Shown: in pieces, positions 35,012 to 43,658 of the stretch
Layout of the letters: each line of letters starts with the position of its first letter
Numbering within the stretch: the first letter of the stretch is position 1
Assembly (NCBI GenBank): GCA_910587145.1
Contig: CAJUMH010000003.1
Span: 1 to 64,000, forward strand
DNA from: an uncultured Ruthenibacterium sp.
GTDB taxonomy: Bacteria > Bacillota > Clostridia > Oscillospirales > Ruminococcaceae
Reading direction: 5' to 3'
Length of the DNA: 64,000 nucleotides
Program-made: the position numbers and the translations under genes
The notes under the pieces: generated by a model
Database searches by the model: none
Seen by the model: only the letters and a program-made list of their open reading frames with translations
Told to the model about the DNA's origin: nothing

Positions 35012-35038
35012 GACAATCTGACAACTCAAAAGGATAAT
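35010..35038 (+). promoter_or_regulatory. Sigma-A promoter for the nag operon
   Basis: TTGACA (35010-35015), a 17-base spacer and GATAAT (35033-35038) form a near-consensus promoter that overlaps the end of the preceding terminator. A second TTGACA occurs at 35039. The first gene starts at 35121. Confidence 0.8.
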
Positions 35039-35120
35039 TTGACAATACATTTAAGAGGAAAAACGATACGATAAAGACGGAGCAACAGGTTTATGTAAAC
35101 CTGCGAAGGAGGAAAACACT

Positions 35121-36149
35121 ATGAATTTTGCCATCATCGGCTGCGGCGTGATCGCGTTCACGCACGCCATGGCGCTAAAAGCACTGCGGGACGAGGGATG
35201 CGTCCTGTACGGCGCGTGCGACATCATCCCGGAAAAGGCGGATGCCTACGCCGCCGAGCACGGCGCCAGGCGCGTCTATTACGATTACCGCGACGCGCTG
35301 GCCGACCCCGATGTGGACATCGTCTGCGTCTGCGTGCCCAGCGGCATCCACGGCGAGGTCTGCAAGGCCGCCGCCGAGGCAGGCAAGGCCATTGTGTGCG
35401 AAAAGCCGATGGAGATTACGCCCGAGAAGATCGCCGACGTCATCCGCACCGTCGAGCGCACCGGCGCGAAGATGCAGTGTATCTTCCAGCGGCGGATGAT
35501 GCCCGTTGCCATTGCCGTGAAGGAGGCCGTCGCCGCGGGCAAATTCGGCAAAATCTGCCTTGCGGGCGCTGATCTGCGCTATTACCGCGACCAGGCCTAC
35601 TACAACAGCGCCGGCTGGCGCGGCACCTGGGAACTGGACGGCGGCGGAGCGCTGATGAACCAGGGCGTACACGGCATCGACCTGATCTTGTGGATGCTGG
35701 GCGATGCGGTGGAAACGGTCTGCGGCAGCGCCAAAACGGTGGCGCGCAGCATCCCTGTTGAGGATACGGCAGCGGCCGTGCTGAACATGAAGCAGGGCGG
35801 CATGTGTGTCATTCAGGGCTGCACAACGGCTTACCCGGGCTTTTCTTCTACGTTCTACCTCCACGGGGAAAAGGGCTCTGTCATCTTTAACGACGAGGGC
35901 ATCCTCGAATGGAAATTTCTCGACGAGGCCGAAGCGCCCGCGCGCCCCGATATGGGAGAGCGCGTTGGCGGCGCGGGCGACGCGGCCAAAATCGGCAACT
36001 ACGGCCACATCTGCCTTCTGCGCGATATCGCCGAAGCGGTGCGCACCGGCCGCGCGCCGGCCATCCCGCCGCAGGAGGCATCGCTGGCGGTGCGCGTGAT
36101 CTGCGCCATTTACGAATCCTCCCGCACCGGCCGCATAGTCACGCTCTGA
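35121..36149 (+). CDS. Gfo/Idh/MocA family oxidoreductase (3)
   Basis: This 342-residue enzyme has a standard Rossmann start (IIGCGVIAFTHAMAL), the CEKPMEITPE catalytic motif and the substrate-domain signature ELDGGGALMNQGVHGIDLI. It shares with the protein at 25470 both that signature and YYRDQAYYNSAGWRGT, so the two are probably paralogues with related substrates. It begins the operon with nagA, nagB and a TIM-barrel isomerase (a 12-bp gap to the next gene). Reversible oxidation of an N-acetylhexosamine-like sugar before isomerisation would fit. AAGGAGG precedes the ATG. Confidence 0.87.
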   Translation: MNFAIIGCGVIAFTHAMALKALRDEGCVLYGACDIIPEKADAYAAEHGARRVYYDYRDALADPDVDIVCVCVPSGIHGEVCKAAAEAGKAIVCEKPMEITPEKIADVIRTVERTGAKMQCIFQRRMMPVAIAVKEAVAAGKFGKICLAGADLRYYRDQAYYNSAGWRGTWELDGGGALMNQGVHGIDLILWMLGDAVETVCGSAKTVARSIPVEDTAAAVLNMKQGGMCVIQGCTTAYPGFSSTFYLHGEKGSVIFNDEGILEWKFLDEAEAPARPDMGERVGGAGDAAKIGNYGHICLLRDIAEAVRTGRAPAIPPQEASLAVRVICAIYESSRTGRIVTL

Positions 36150-36161
36150 GAGGAGATATCT

Positions 36162-37025
36162 ATGAAGCTTGCATTCATCACGGATGAGGTTACCCAGAGC
36201 TTTGACGAGGCGGTGCGGTTTGCGATTGAAAACGGCCTTGCGGGCCTGGAGCTGCGCAGCGTGGAGGATACGCCCATCGACGCCGTGCCTGCGGATACGC
36301 TGCGCGCGTGGAAAAAGCGCCTCGACGCCGAGGGCCTTGCGGTGTGCGGGCTTGCGGGCTCTTTTTACAAGTGTGCGCCGGAGCCAAAGGCTATTGCGGC
36401 ACAGCTTAAAAAGCTGGAGCGCCTGTGCGATGCCGCCGATCTTCTCGGCTGCGAAAATCTTCGCGGGTTTGCGTTTTTTGCGCCGCCGGAAGGCTCTCTG
36501 CCCGCCGAAGCGCTGGCCCCGTATTTTGAAGAGCCTGTCCGGCTGCTCGAACGGCGCGGCAAAACGCTGCTGCTCGAGGCCGACCCCAGCGTCAACACCT
36601 CGAACCACGCGGCGCTTGCGCGCCTGCTCGCGGCCATCGGCGCGCCGCGCCTGCGCGCCATCTTCGACCCGGGCAACTGCCTGTACGACCCGCTGGGCGA
36701 AACGCCGTTCCCGGACGGCTACAACGCCATCCGCCCGTGGCTGGCCCATGTTCACATCAAGGACGCGGTGCGCGCCGGCGGCGAGGCGCAATGTGTGCGG
36801 GTGGGCACGGGGCAGGTGGGCTACCCGGCTTTGCTGCGCCGCCTTGCGGCAGACGGCTACGACGGCTGGCTCTCGATGGAGACGCATTACCGGCTGAATG
36901 CGCGTCTGAGCGAAGAGCAGCTGCGCCGCCCCGGGGGCGCGGCCTTTTCCGAGGGGGGCGCGGCGGCGACAGCGGAGAGTGTCGCTGCGCTGAAAGAGAT
37001 TTTATCCGGGGAGGGACTGCTGTGA
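36162..37025 (+). CDS. Sugar phosphate isomerase/epimerase (xylose isomerase-like TIM barrel)
   Basis: This 287-residue AP-endonuclease-2-type barrel has metal ligands at LLLEADPSVNTSN, IFDPGNCLY, AHVHIKDAV and SMETHYR, the usual Glu-Asp-His-Glu set. Members convert ketoses and aldoses or epimerise keto-sugars, often after oxidation by a Gfo/Idh enzyme, and the direct neighbour upstream is exactly that. Its stop overlaps the nagA GTG by 4 bp. The insert near residue 235-265 (RPGGAAFSEGGAAATA) is low-complexity. Confidence 0.8.
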   Translation: MKLAFITDEVTQSFDEAVRFAIENGLAGLELRSVEDTPIDAVPADTLRAWKKRLDAEGLAVCGLAGSFYKCAPEPKAIAAQLKKLERLCDAADLLGCENLRGFAFFAPPEGSLPAEALAPYFEEPVRLLERRGKTLLLEADPSVNTSNHAALARLLAAIGAPRLRAIFDPGNCLYDPLGETPFPDGYNAIRPWLAHVHIKDAVRAGGEAQCVRVGTGQVGYPALLRRLAADGYDGWLSMETHYRLNARLSEEQLRRPGGAAFSEGGAAATAESVAALKEILSGEGLL

Positions 37026-38227
37026 GCACCATGCTTCTTTGCGGCGGGCGTCTGGTGCAGGACGGCTGCATCACCCTCTGCGACATTCTGCTGGACGGGC
37101 AGGCCGTTGAAAAAATTCTGCCGCCGCACAGCGGCGCGGCGGCAGATACGGTGTATGATTTAGACGGGCTGTACGTCTCGGCCGGGTTCATTGATATCCA
37201 TGTACACGGCGGCGGCGGGCACGATTTTATGGACGGCACACCCGAGGCGTACCGCGGCGCGAGCGCGCTGCACCTGCGCCACGGCACCACGGCAATGCTG
37301 CCCACAACGCTGGCCGCAACAAAGGAGGAGCTGCTGCGCTCGTTCGCCGTGTTTGAGGCGTGCGGCGGCGGCTTTGCCGACGGCGCAAAGCTGCTGGGCC
37401 TGCACATTGAGGGGCCGTACATCGCAAAAAGCCAGTGCGGCGCGCAGGATCCGCGCTTCATCCGCAACCCCGACCCCGCCGAATACAATGCATTGCTGAA
37501 CGCCTGCCCGCATATTCTGCGCTGGACCGCCGCGCCCGAGCTGCCCGGCGCGCCGGAGATGGGCCGGGCGCTGATGCGCCGGGGCGTTCTGCCGAGCATC
37601 GGCCACAGCGAGGCGGACAGCGACACGGTGCGCGCGGCCGTTTCCTGCGGCTTTCGGCACGTTACACATCTCTATTCGGCAATGTCCACAATCGTGCGCA
37701 AGGCGGGGTTCCGGCACGCGGGCATTGTGGAGAGCGCCTATCTCTACGAAGAACTGACGAGCGAGCTGATCGCCGACGGCTGCCATCTGCCCGCCTCGCT
37801 GCTGCAAATGGCGTACCGGCTGATCGGGCCGCGCCGCCTGGTGCTGGTGACGGATGCGATGCGCGGCGCGGGCCGGATAAAGGGCGAAAGCATCCTCGGC
37901 AGCCTCGAAAACGGCCAGCGCGTGATTCTGGAGGACGGCGTTGCCAAAATGCCGGACCGCACGGCCTTTGCGGGCAGCATCTGCACGGCCGACCGGCTGG
38001 TGCGCACGATGGTAACGCTGGCGGGCGCAAGCCTGCCGGACGCCGTGCGCATGATTACCGAAACGCCCGCGCGCGTGCTGGGCCTTGACGGCCGCTTCGG
38101 GCGCGTCGCCCCGGGCCGTGCCGCCGATCTTGCCGTATTCGATCACACCATCCGCATCGCCATGGTGCTGAAAGACGGCGCCGTGTGCTTTGACGAACGA
38201 AACGAACGAAAGGAGCCGATCTTGTGA
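37022..38227 (+). CDS. nagA: N-acetylglucosamine-6-phosphate deacetylase
   Basis: This 401-residue amidohydrolase removes acetate from GlcNAc-6-phosphate. The N-terminal metal site IDIHVHGGGGHDFMD, LHIEGPYIAKSQCGAQDP, HVTHLYSAMS and the catalytic LVTDAMRGAG are in the expected order. It starts at GTG 37022 inside the previous stop codon (GTGA), with GGGGAGG upstream, and ends four bases into nagB. Translational coupling to an isomerase and to nagB shows it feeds the same pathway. The first metal-binding loop has HVHGG as in other Firmicutes NagA. Confidence 0.93.
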   Translation: MSTMLLCGGRLVQDGCITLCDILLDGQAVEKILPPHSGAAADTVYDLDGLYVSAGFIDIHVHGGGGHDFMDGTPEAYRGASALHLRHGTTAMLPTTLAATKEELLRSFAVFEACGGGFADGAKLLGLHIEGPYIAKSQCGAQDPRFIRNPDPAEYNALLNACPHILRWTAAPELPGAPEMGRALMRRGVLPSIGHSEADSDTVRAAVSCGFRHVTHLYSAMSTIVRKAGFRHAGIVESAYLYEELTSELIADGCHLPASLLQMAYRLIGPRRLVLVTDAMRGAGRIKGESILGSLENGQRVILEDGVAKMPDRTAFAGSICTADRLVRTMVTLAGASLPDAVRMITETPARVLGLDGRFGRVAPGRAADLAVFDHTIRIAMVLKDGAVCFDERNERKEPIL

Positions 38228-38991
38228 CAAGGATCCTGAACCTGCAGCAGCTGCGAGTGAAAATCTCCGATACGCGCGCCGAAATGGGCTGCGGCGCGGC
38301 GGACGACATTGCCGAAGCCATCCGCGAGGTGCTCTCGCACAAGGAGGTCTGCAACATGATCTTCGCAGCCGCCCCTTCCCAGAACGAAATGCTGGCCGCG
38401 CTCGCCGCGCAGCCGGACATTGAGTGGGAGCGCGTCAACGCGTTCCATATGGACGAGTACATCGGCCTTGCGCCGGATGCGCCGCAGGGGTTTGCCAATT
38501 TTTTGCGGGAGGCGCTGTTTGACAAGGTGCCGTTCCGCTCTGTAAACTGTCTCGACGGCGCCGCTGCCACGGCGGACGCCGCCGGGGAGTGCGCGCGCTA
38601 TTCTGCGCTTTTGTGCCGGGAGCCGGTGGATATCACCTGCATGGGCATCGGCGAAAACGGCCACATCGCGTTCAACGACCCGCCCGTGGCGGATTTTGAC
38701 GACCCGGAGCTTGTAAAGCTCGTAGCGCTCGACGAGGTGTGCCGCAGCCAGCAGGTTCACGACGGCTGCTTTGCCTCGCTGGACGAGGTGCCCACCCACG
38801 CGCTGACGCTGACGGTTCCCGCGCTGATGAACGCCGCGCGCGTGTTCTGCGTGGTGCCTGCGGCCACCAAGGCAGGCGCGGTGCGCGATACAATGCTGGG
38901 AGAGGTTTCCACCGCCTGCCCCGCGAGCATCCTGCGCCGTCACAAAGACGCGACGCTGTATCTCGACCAGGACAGCGCAAGCCTGCTTTAA
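38224..38991 (+). CDS. nagB: Glucosamine-6-phosphate deaminase/isomerase
   Basis: This 255-residue enzyme turns glucosamine-6-phosphate into fructose-6-phosphate and ammonia. Signatures are WERVNAFHMDEYIGL (catalytic Asp) and CMGIGENGHIAFNDPP (active-site loop). The family end, ALTLTVPALMNAARVFCVVP, is complete. It starts at a GTG inside the nagA stop. This delivers the pathway product to glycolysis. Confidence 0.93.
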   Translation: MTRILNLQQLRVKISDTRAEMGCGAADDIAEAIREVLSHKEVCNMIFAAAPSQNEMLAALAAQPDIEWERVNAFHMDEYIGLAPDAPQGFANFLREALFDKVPFRSVNCLDGAAATADAAGECARYSALLCREPVDITCMGIGENGHIAFNDPPVADFDDPELVKLVALDEVCRSQQVHDGCFASLDEVPTHALTLTVPALMNAARVFCVVPAATKAGAVRDTMLGEVSTACPASILRRHKDATLYLDQDSASLL

Positions 38992-39233
38992 AAAATCACA
39001 GAACAGCTCAGAAAAGCCCCGTGACGCTGCAAACCACACCCGCGCGTAAAAGCGTCCACAAAGGCGAACGGGCGCCCGTGCATATCGGTGAGCGCTGCCC
39101 CGGCGGCATCGTCCTGCCGCTGAAAGCGGATCTCCACAGTTAGCGGCGCGGGCAGCACATAGGGCGGTACGCGCGTCGCACACAACGACCTCGCGTGCCC
39201 CCGCAGCCTACCGCGATAGAATACTTTTTCCAT
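38988..39233 (-). pseudogene. Short antisense frame, possible remnant of a D-aminopeptidase-like gene
   Basis: In the 380-bp gap after nagB a minus-strand frame encodes 81 residues including VPPYVLPAPLTVEIRFQRQD, which loosely recalls the C-terminal strand of M55 D-aminopeptidases. The ribosome site is weak and the rest does not match, so it may be debris or chance. Confidence 0.2.
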
Positions 39234-39258
39234 ATCCGCCGCCCCGCGTCTTTTTTCT

Positions 39259-39267
39259 TGATATAAT
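39259..39267 (+). promoter_or_regulatory. Extended -10 promoter for the GH20 gene
   Basis: TGATATAAT contains a perfect -10 (39262-39267) with the TG extension. No -35 stands out. The leader is about 100 nt. Confidence 0.6.
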
Positions 39268-39373
39268 CGGCACACCCGAAAAGCAAAGCGCGCCGCTTGA
39301 AAACGATTGCCCTTGGTTTCAAGTGTGCCGGCTGTCATCCAAACTGGACGGGGCGCAAGCAAGGAGCGATCAC

Positions 39374-41254
39374 ATGAACGAACTTCTCTCGTTTTCCGGC
39401 GCGCTGCCGGAGCATTTCGACAAAGCCTTTTCGCTTTTGTCGGCGGAGCTGGGCTTTGCCCGCGCCGAAACGGGCGGCTTTTCCGTAACACTGCGGCGCG
39501 GGGGCTGCCTGCGCGTGGAGAAAAACGCAGGCGGCGCGCAGATCGAATGGGCGCAGCCTGTGCAGGCGTACCGCGCGCTCTCCCTGCTGCGCCAGCATTG
39601 GGCAAAGGACGCCTTTTCCGTCGAGGAACATCCCTGCTTTGAGACGGCGGGCGTGATGTTCGATGTCTCCCGCAACGCGGTGCTGCTGCCAAAAACCCTC
39701 CGCTATTTTCTGCGCAAAATGGCGCTGATGGGCCTTAATCTCGGCATGATGTACACCGAGGATACCTACCAGGTGCCGCAGCAGCCCTACTTCGGCTACC
39801 AGCGCGGGCGCTATTCGATGGACGAACTGCGCGCGCTGGACGATTACGCCGATCTCTTCGGCATCGAGCTGTGCCCCTGCATTCAGACGCTGGGGCATAT
39901 GAACCGCGCGCTGCACTGGCCCGCGCTCGCACACCTCAAGGAAAACGAGGAGGTGCTTTTGGCCGACGACGAGGCCACCTACGCCTTTCTCGAACAGCTG
40001 ATCGCGGCGGCCTCGGTGCCCTACCGCTCGCGGCGCATCCACATCGGTATGGACGAGGCGCACGGCATCGGCCTCGGCGCGCATCTGCGCCGCCACGGGT
40101 ACGAAAGCCCGCACGCCATTATCCGCCGCCACCTTGCGCGCGTGCTGGAGATCACGCGCCGCCACGGCCTTTCGGCCATGATGTGGAGCGACATGTTTTT
40201 CCGCCCCGATTCTGCGACGAACGGATACTACGACACCGGCATGCCCTCCCCGGAGGCCGTCGCGGCCGTGCCGCCCGACATTACGCTCGTCTACTGGGAT
40301 TATTACCATGAATCGGAGCAGGACTACGCCGATATGCTCAAAAAGCACGCGGCGCTGGGCGCGCCGACGGCCTTTGCCGGCGGCGTGTGGACATGGTGCG
40401 GCCCGGCGCTCGATTACACCAAAACAATTGCCGCCGCCGTGCCCGCGCTGCGCGCGGGCAAAAAGGCGGGCGTATCGCTGGTGCTGGCCGCGGCGTGGGG
40501 CGACAACGGCGCGGAATCAAACCTCCTCACGGCGCTGCCCGCGTTCCAGCTGTACGCCGAATTCACCTACACGGGCGAATACGATGCCGCGGCGCTCGCC
40601 GAACGCTTCGCCTGCTGCTGCGGCGCCGGCATCGAGGCGTTTTTGGATCTCTCCCGGTTCAACGCCGTGCCCGGCATGCGCTCGGGCGCGCTGCGGCCCG
40701 TGAACGCGGCCAAATTCCTGCTTTATCAGGATCCTCTCGTTCAGCTCTATGAGGCGGACACGGCCGGCCTTGCCATGGCGGAGCACTATGCCTCGCTGGA
40801 GCCGCGCTACCAACAGTACGCAAAGGAAACCCCTGCCTTTGCAAAGCTGTTTTCGTTCTACGCCCTGCTGGCGGCGGCGCTTGCGCGCAAATGCGCGTGG
40901 CACGAGCAGGCCGGGCACGCCGTGCGTACAGGCAGCCGCGCGCTGGCCGCGCGGCTTGCGGCGGAGCTGCCGGAGACGATCCGCGCCGTGGAAACGCTGC
41001 GCTGCGCGTGGCGCGATGTATGGGAATCGACCAACAGGCCGCACGGCTTTGAGATTATCGATCTGCGCCTTGGCGGCGTGGCGGCGCGCCTTTCGACGGC
41101 AGCCGCGCGCATGGAGGCGTTCGCGGCAGGTACGCTTGAGGATATTCCAGAGCTTTCGGTCCCGGCGCTGCCCTACACCCTCCGGCAGGACGGCACGCTG
41201 TTTGGCAGCTATGCCGTGGGCGAGATCGTCTCCGCCTGCAAAATTGATATCTGA
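39374..41254 (+). CDS. Glycoside hydrolase family 20 beta-N-acetylhexosaminidase
   Basis: This 626-residue enzyme has the GH20 barrel at about residues 80-420 and the catalytic Asp-Glu pair in RRIHIGMDEAHGIG. Other barrel motifs are GVMFDVSRNAVLL and YEDTYQ-type MMYTEDTYQVPQQP. No signal peptide is seen, so the substrate is cleaved inside the cell, consistent with an importer for short oligosaccharides nearby. The C-terminal 200 residues are helical and absent from minimal GH20 enzymes. AAGGAG precedes the ATG at 39374. It follows nagB and precedes a fourth Gfo/Idh oxidoreductase. Confidence 0.87.
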   Translation: MNELLSFSGALPEHFDKAFSLLSAELGFARAETGGFSVTLRRGGCLRVEKNAGGAQIEWAQPVQAYRALSLLRQHWAKDAFSVEEHPCFETAGVMFDVSRNAVLLPKTLRYFLRKMALMGLNLGMMYTEDTYQVPQQPYFGYQRGRYSMDELRALDDYADLFGIELCPCIQTLGHMNRALHWPALAHLKENEEVLLADDEATYAFLEQLIAAASVPYRSRRIHIGMDEAHGIGLGAHLRRHGYESPHAIIRRHLARVLEITRRHGLSAMMWSDMFFRPDSATNGYYDTGMPSPEAVAAVPPDITLVYWDYYHESEQDYADMLKKHAALGAPTAFAGGVWTWCGPALDYTKTIAAAVPALRAGKKAGVSLVLAAAWGDNGAESNLLTALPAFQLYAEFTYTGEYDAAALAERFACCCGAGIEAFLDLSRFNAVPGMRSGALRPVNAAKFLLYQDPLVQLYEADTAGLAMAEHYASLEPRYQQYAKETPAFAKLFSFYALLAAALARKCAWHEQAGHAVRTGSRALAARLAAELPETIRAVETLRCAWRDVWESTNRPHGFEIIDLRLGGVAARLSTAAARMEAFAAGTLEDIPELSVPALPYTLRQDGTLFGSYAVGEIVSACKIDI

Positions 41255-41335
41255 TCCTGAACGATAAAACGCATTTTCCCTGCCAATAAAGCGAAATGGT
41301 TTTATTGGAATAAGGATGAGAAAGGATAAACGCTT

Positions 41336-42613
41336 ATGGAAAAGCCCGTCACCTTTGCCGTATGCGGCCTCGGCGTCCGCGGTATGGAAGCCTACGCCTC
41401 CTTTCAGGCGCGGCACCCCGAAAAAATGAAGATCACCGCCGGAGCCGACCCGGACGCCCGGCGCCGCGCCGCGCTGCAGGCGCAGTACGGCGTGCCCGCC
41501 GAGCGCTGCTTTGAAACCGACAAAGAGCTGCTGGCGCAGCCGAAGCTTGCGGATGTGATGATCATCGCCACGCAGGATCGCCAGCATGTTTCCGCCGCGC
41601 TGGCCGCGCTGGAAAAGGGCTATCACCTCGTGCTGGAAAAGCCCATTTCCCCGTCTTTGGAAGAATGCCTTGCGCTGCGGAAAAAGGCGCACGAGGCAAA
41701 GCGCGTGGTTGTGGTTTGCCATGTGCTGCGCTACACCGAATTTTACGGCACGCTGTTCCGCCTGCTGCGGGAGGGCGCCGTCGGGCGCGTCGAATCGCTC
41801 GATGCGATTGAAAATATCGCCTACTGGCACTTTGCCCACAGCTATGTGCGCGGCAACTGGCGGCGCGCGGCCGAGGCCAGCCCGATGGTGCTTGCCAAGA
41901 GCTGCCACGATATGGACATCATCCGCTGGCTGATGGACGCACCCTGCGAGAGCGTTTCTTCCTACGGCTCGCTCGATTGGTTCCGGCCGGAAAACGCGCC
42001 GCAGGGCAGTGCCGACCGCTGCCTTGACTGCGCGCGGCAGAAAGACTGCCCGTATGACGCGGAAAAAATCTACATTATGAACGAAAAGAGCGGCATCCGC
42101 TCGGGATGCCGCGAATGGCCGTGCTCGGTGCTGGCGAACGACCCCACCGAGGAAAAGCTGTACGGCGCGCTGCGCACCGGCCCCTACGGGCGCTGCGTTT
42201 ACCGCTGCGACAACGACGTGGCCGACCATCAGGTGGTTGCCATGCGCTTTGCGGGCGGCGCGACCGCGACGTTTACCGTCTGCGCTTTCACCGCGAAATG
42301 CTACCGCAGCATAAAGATTATGGGTGCGATGGGCGAGATCGAGGGCGACATGGACGCAAACGTGCTGTATGTGCGCCGCTTTGGGCAGCCGGAGGAACCG
42401 ATTGACCTTGGCACTATCCCGGACCGCTTCGCGGGGCACGGCGGCGGCGATGCGCGCATGATGGACTATGTGTGCGAGCTGATCGCCGCGGGCGGCGCCG
42501 AGGGGCTGACGAGCGTGGATGCCTCGGTGGAAAGCCATGTGATGGCCCTTGCGGCCGAATATTCCCGCACGCACGGCGGCGCGCCTGTGACGCTGGCCGA
42601 TTTTCATCCTTAG
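41336..42613 (+). CDS. Gfo/Idh/MocA family oxidoreductase (4), cysteine-cluster type
   Basis: This 425-residue oxidoreductase is longer than the other three. After the Rossmann start (VCGLGVRGMEAYASF), the LEKPISPSLEEC motif and the AKSCHDMDIIRWLMD signature it contains an insertion rich in cysteine (CLDCARQKDCPYDAEKIY, then GCREWPCSVL and GRCVYRCDNDVADHQ). The spacing suggests a structural zinc or disulfide site in the substrate domain. It starts 82 bp after the GH20 gene and probably shares its transcript, so it may oxidise the sugar that GH20 frees. Confidence 0.85.
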   Translation: MEKPVTFAVCGLGVRGMEAYASFQARHPEKMKITAGADPDARRRAALQAQYGVPAERCFETDKELLAQPKLADVMIIATQDRQHVSAALAALEKGYHLVLEKPISPSLEECLALRKKAHEAKRVVVVCHVLRYTEFYGTLFRLLREGAVGRVESLDAIENIAYWHFAHSYVRGNWRRAAEASPMVLAKSCHDMDIIRWLMDAPCESVSSYGSLDWFRPENAPQGSADRCLDCARQKDCPYDAEKIYIMNEKSGIRSGCREWPCSVLANDPTEEKLYGALRTGPYGRCVYRCDNDVADHQVVAMRFAGGATATFTVCAFTAKCYRSIKIMGAMGEIEGDMDANVLYVRRFGQPEEPIDLGTIPDRFAGHGGGDARMMDYVCELIAAGGAEGLTSVDASVESHVMALAAEYSRTHGGAPVTLADFHP

Positions 42614-42676
42614 CCGGCACAGTTGTTTCTGCTGATTCAAATGTTACAATACAGCTTCCGGGTCCAATGGGTTCGC

Positions 42677-43243
42677 TTACATTTTCTTTTTGTATTTTTC
42701 CGCTGTTTTTAAAACGCAGTACAGCAGCGCCGTATCCAGCGGCAGCTTCACTGCGTTTTTTACAAGGCGCAGGCTTGTAAGCACAAAGGAGTTGCCGTAC
42801 ATGAGGCGCATCCACAGTGGGGTGAGCAGCAGGTTGATGAGCAGCACCGCAGAAAGGCATGCGCAAAAGGTGCGCCACAGCGAAACAGGCTTTTTGTACA
42901 GCCAGCAGCCGTATAGAAAGCCAAGCAAAAATTCGTTGAGCGTAAAGCCCGGAAAAAACCCGCCGTTCGGGCGCAGAAAATAACCGATGATATCGGTGAC
43001 AATGCCCATCAGCCCGGCCACCCACGGGCCGTACAGGAACGCGCACGCTCCGGCGGCCAGAAAAGCAAAGCCGATTTCCAGAAACTGGCTGACGGGAACG
43101 ACGATCTGGTTCAGCACAAGCCCCACAGCAGCCAGCATCGCCGCACCGGCAAGGCTGCCGGTGCGGCGCACCTCGCGTGCGGCATCGCGCAGGCGTGCGG
43201 CAAGGCCGGAAAAAATTTGTTTGAATGCGGGAAAAACAGACAT
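42677..43243 (-). CDS. folT: Folate family ECF transporter S component
   Basis: This 188-residue integral membrane protein with about six helices has the ECF S-component features: an N-terminal amphipathic start, ATG 43243 behind GGGGG, and FLEIGFAFLAAGACAFLYGP with GVVTDII-like GIVTDIIGYFLRPNGGFFPG, which is the folate-type loop. It binds folate and passes it to a shared EcfT/EcfA module not in this window. The THF riboswitch in its leader makes the assignment secure. Confidence 0.88.
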   Translation of the reverse strand: MSVFPAFKQIFSGLAARLRDAAREVRRTGSLAGAAMLAAVGLVLNQIVVPVSQFLEIGFAFLAAGACAFLYGPWVAGLMGIVTDIIGYFLRPNGGFFPGFTLNEFLLGFLYGCWLYKKPVSLWRTFCACLSAVLLINLLLTPLWMRLMYGNSFVLTSLRLVKNAVKLPLDTALLYCVLKTAEKYKKKM

Positions 43244-43258
43244 CAAAAAACCCCCTTC

Positions 43259-43287
43259 ATTATAGCGTTGCCGCATAAAGGGGGCAA
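43259..43287 (-). promoter_or_regulatory. Possible second folT promoter downstream of the riboswitch
   Basis: On the minus strand TTGCCC (43287-43282), 17 bases and TATAAT (43264-43259) lie just before the ribosome site. If active, it would make a short mRNA that escapes riboswitch control. Confidence 0.4.
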
Positions 43288-43478
43288 AAGTGCGATCCGG
43301 GCGCATTTTTGTCGGTATGCGCTTCCAAAAACCCGCGGAGCCGGCCGGACGGCGCGCAGCTCGGCAAGCAGCATTGTCTGATGCCGAAGAACGCCGAAAC
43401 GCCGAGGGCTGGCTCCGGAAAAATACCCTGTAAGCGCATGGCCGCAAAGGCCCGTTCGCGGAATGCACACATCATGCA

Positions 43479-43620
43479 GCAGCGGGATGCGAAGCCCGCA
43501 CCGCAAGCGATGCTTTTCGTCCGTTCCGCAACTCCCCGTCGGAACGGCACTGGCGGCGCGGCGGCTGCTTTGGCTTTTGCCAGCACAGCCGCGCGCCAAC
43601 GCGCGGGCCTCTACTCTGCG
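43479..43620 (-). promoter_or_regulatory. Tetrahydrofolate (THF) riboswitch in the folT leader
   Basis: The minus-strand leader starts GCAGAGTAG and ends CATCCCGCTGC, so GCAG and CTGC close the outer stem. Between them come AGTGCCG, GACGGGGAGTTG and GGACGAAAAGC with the paired GCATCGC/GCGGTGC arm. These match the class I THF riboswitch (folT element) in order and sequence. It would sense tetrahydrofolate and lower folate uptake when folate is plentiful. The 235-nt stretch to the folT start contains a GGAGCC/GGCTCC stem followed by a T-run (around 43400-43327), a candidate control terminator. Confidence 0.8.
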
Positions 43621-43629
43621 AACAGGTTT

Positions 43630-43658
43630 ATTATACAGGGCGCGCGGCAAAAATGCAA
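43630..43658 (-). promoter_or_regulatory. Sigma-A promoter driving the THF riboswitch-folT mRNA
   Basis: TTGCAT (43658-43653), a 17-base spacer and TATAAT (43635-43630) on the minus strand. Transcription would begin about ten bases before the riboswitch. Confidence 0.8.
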
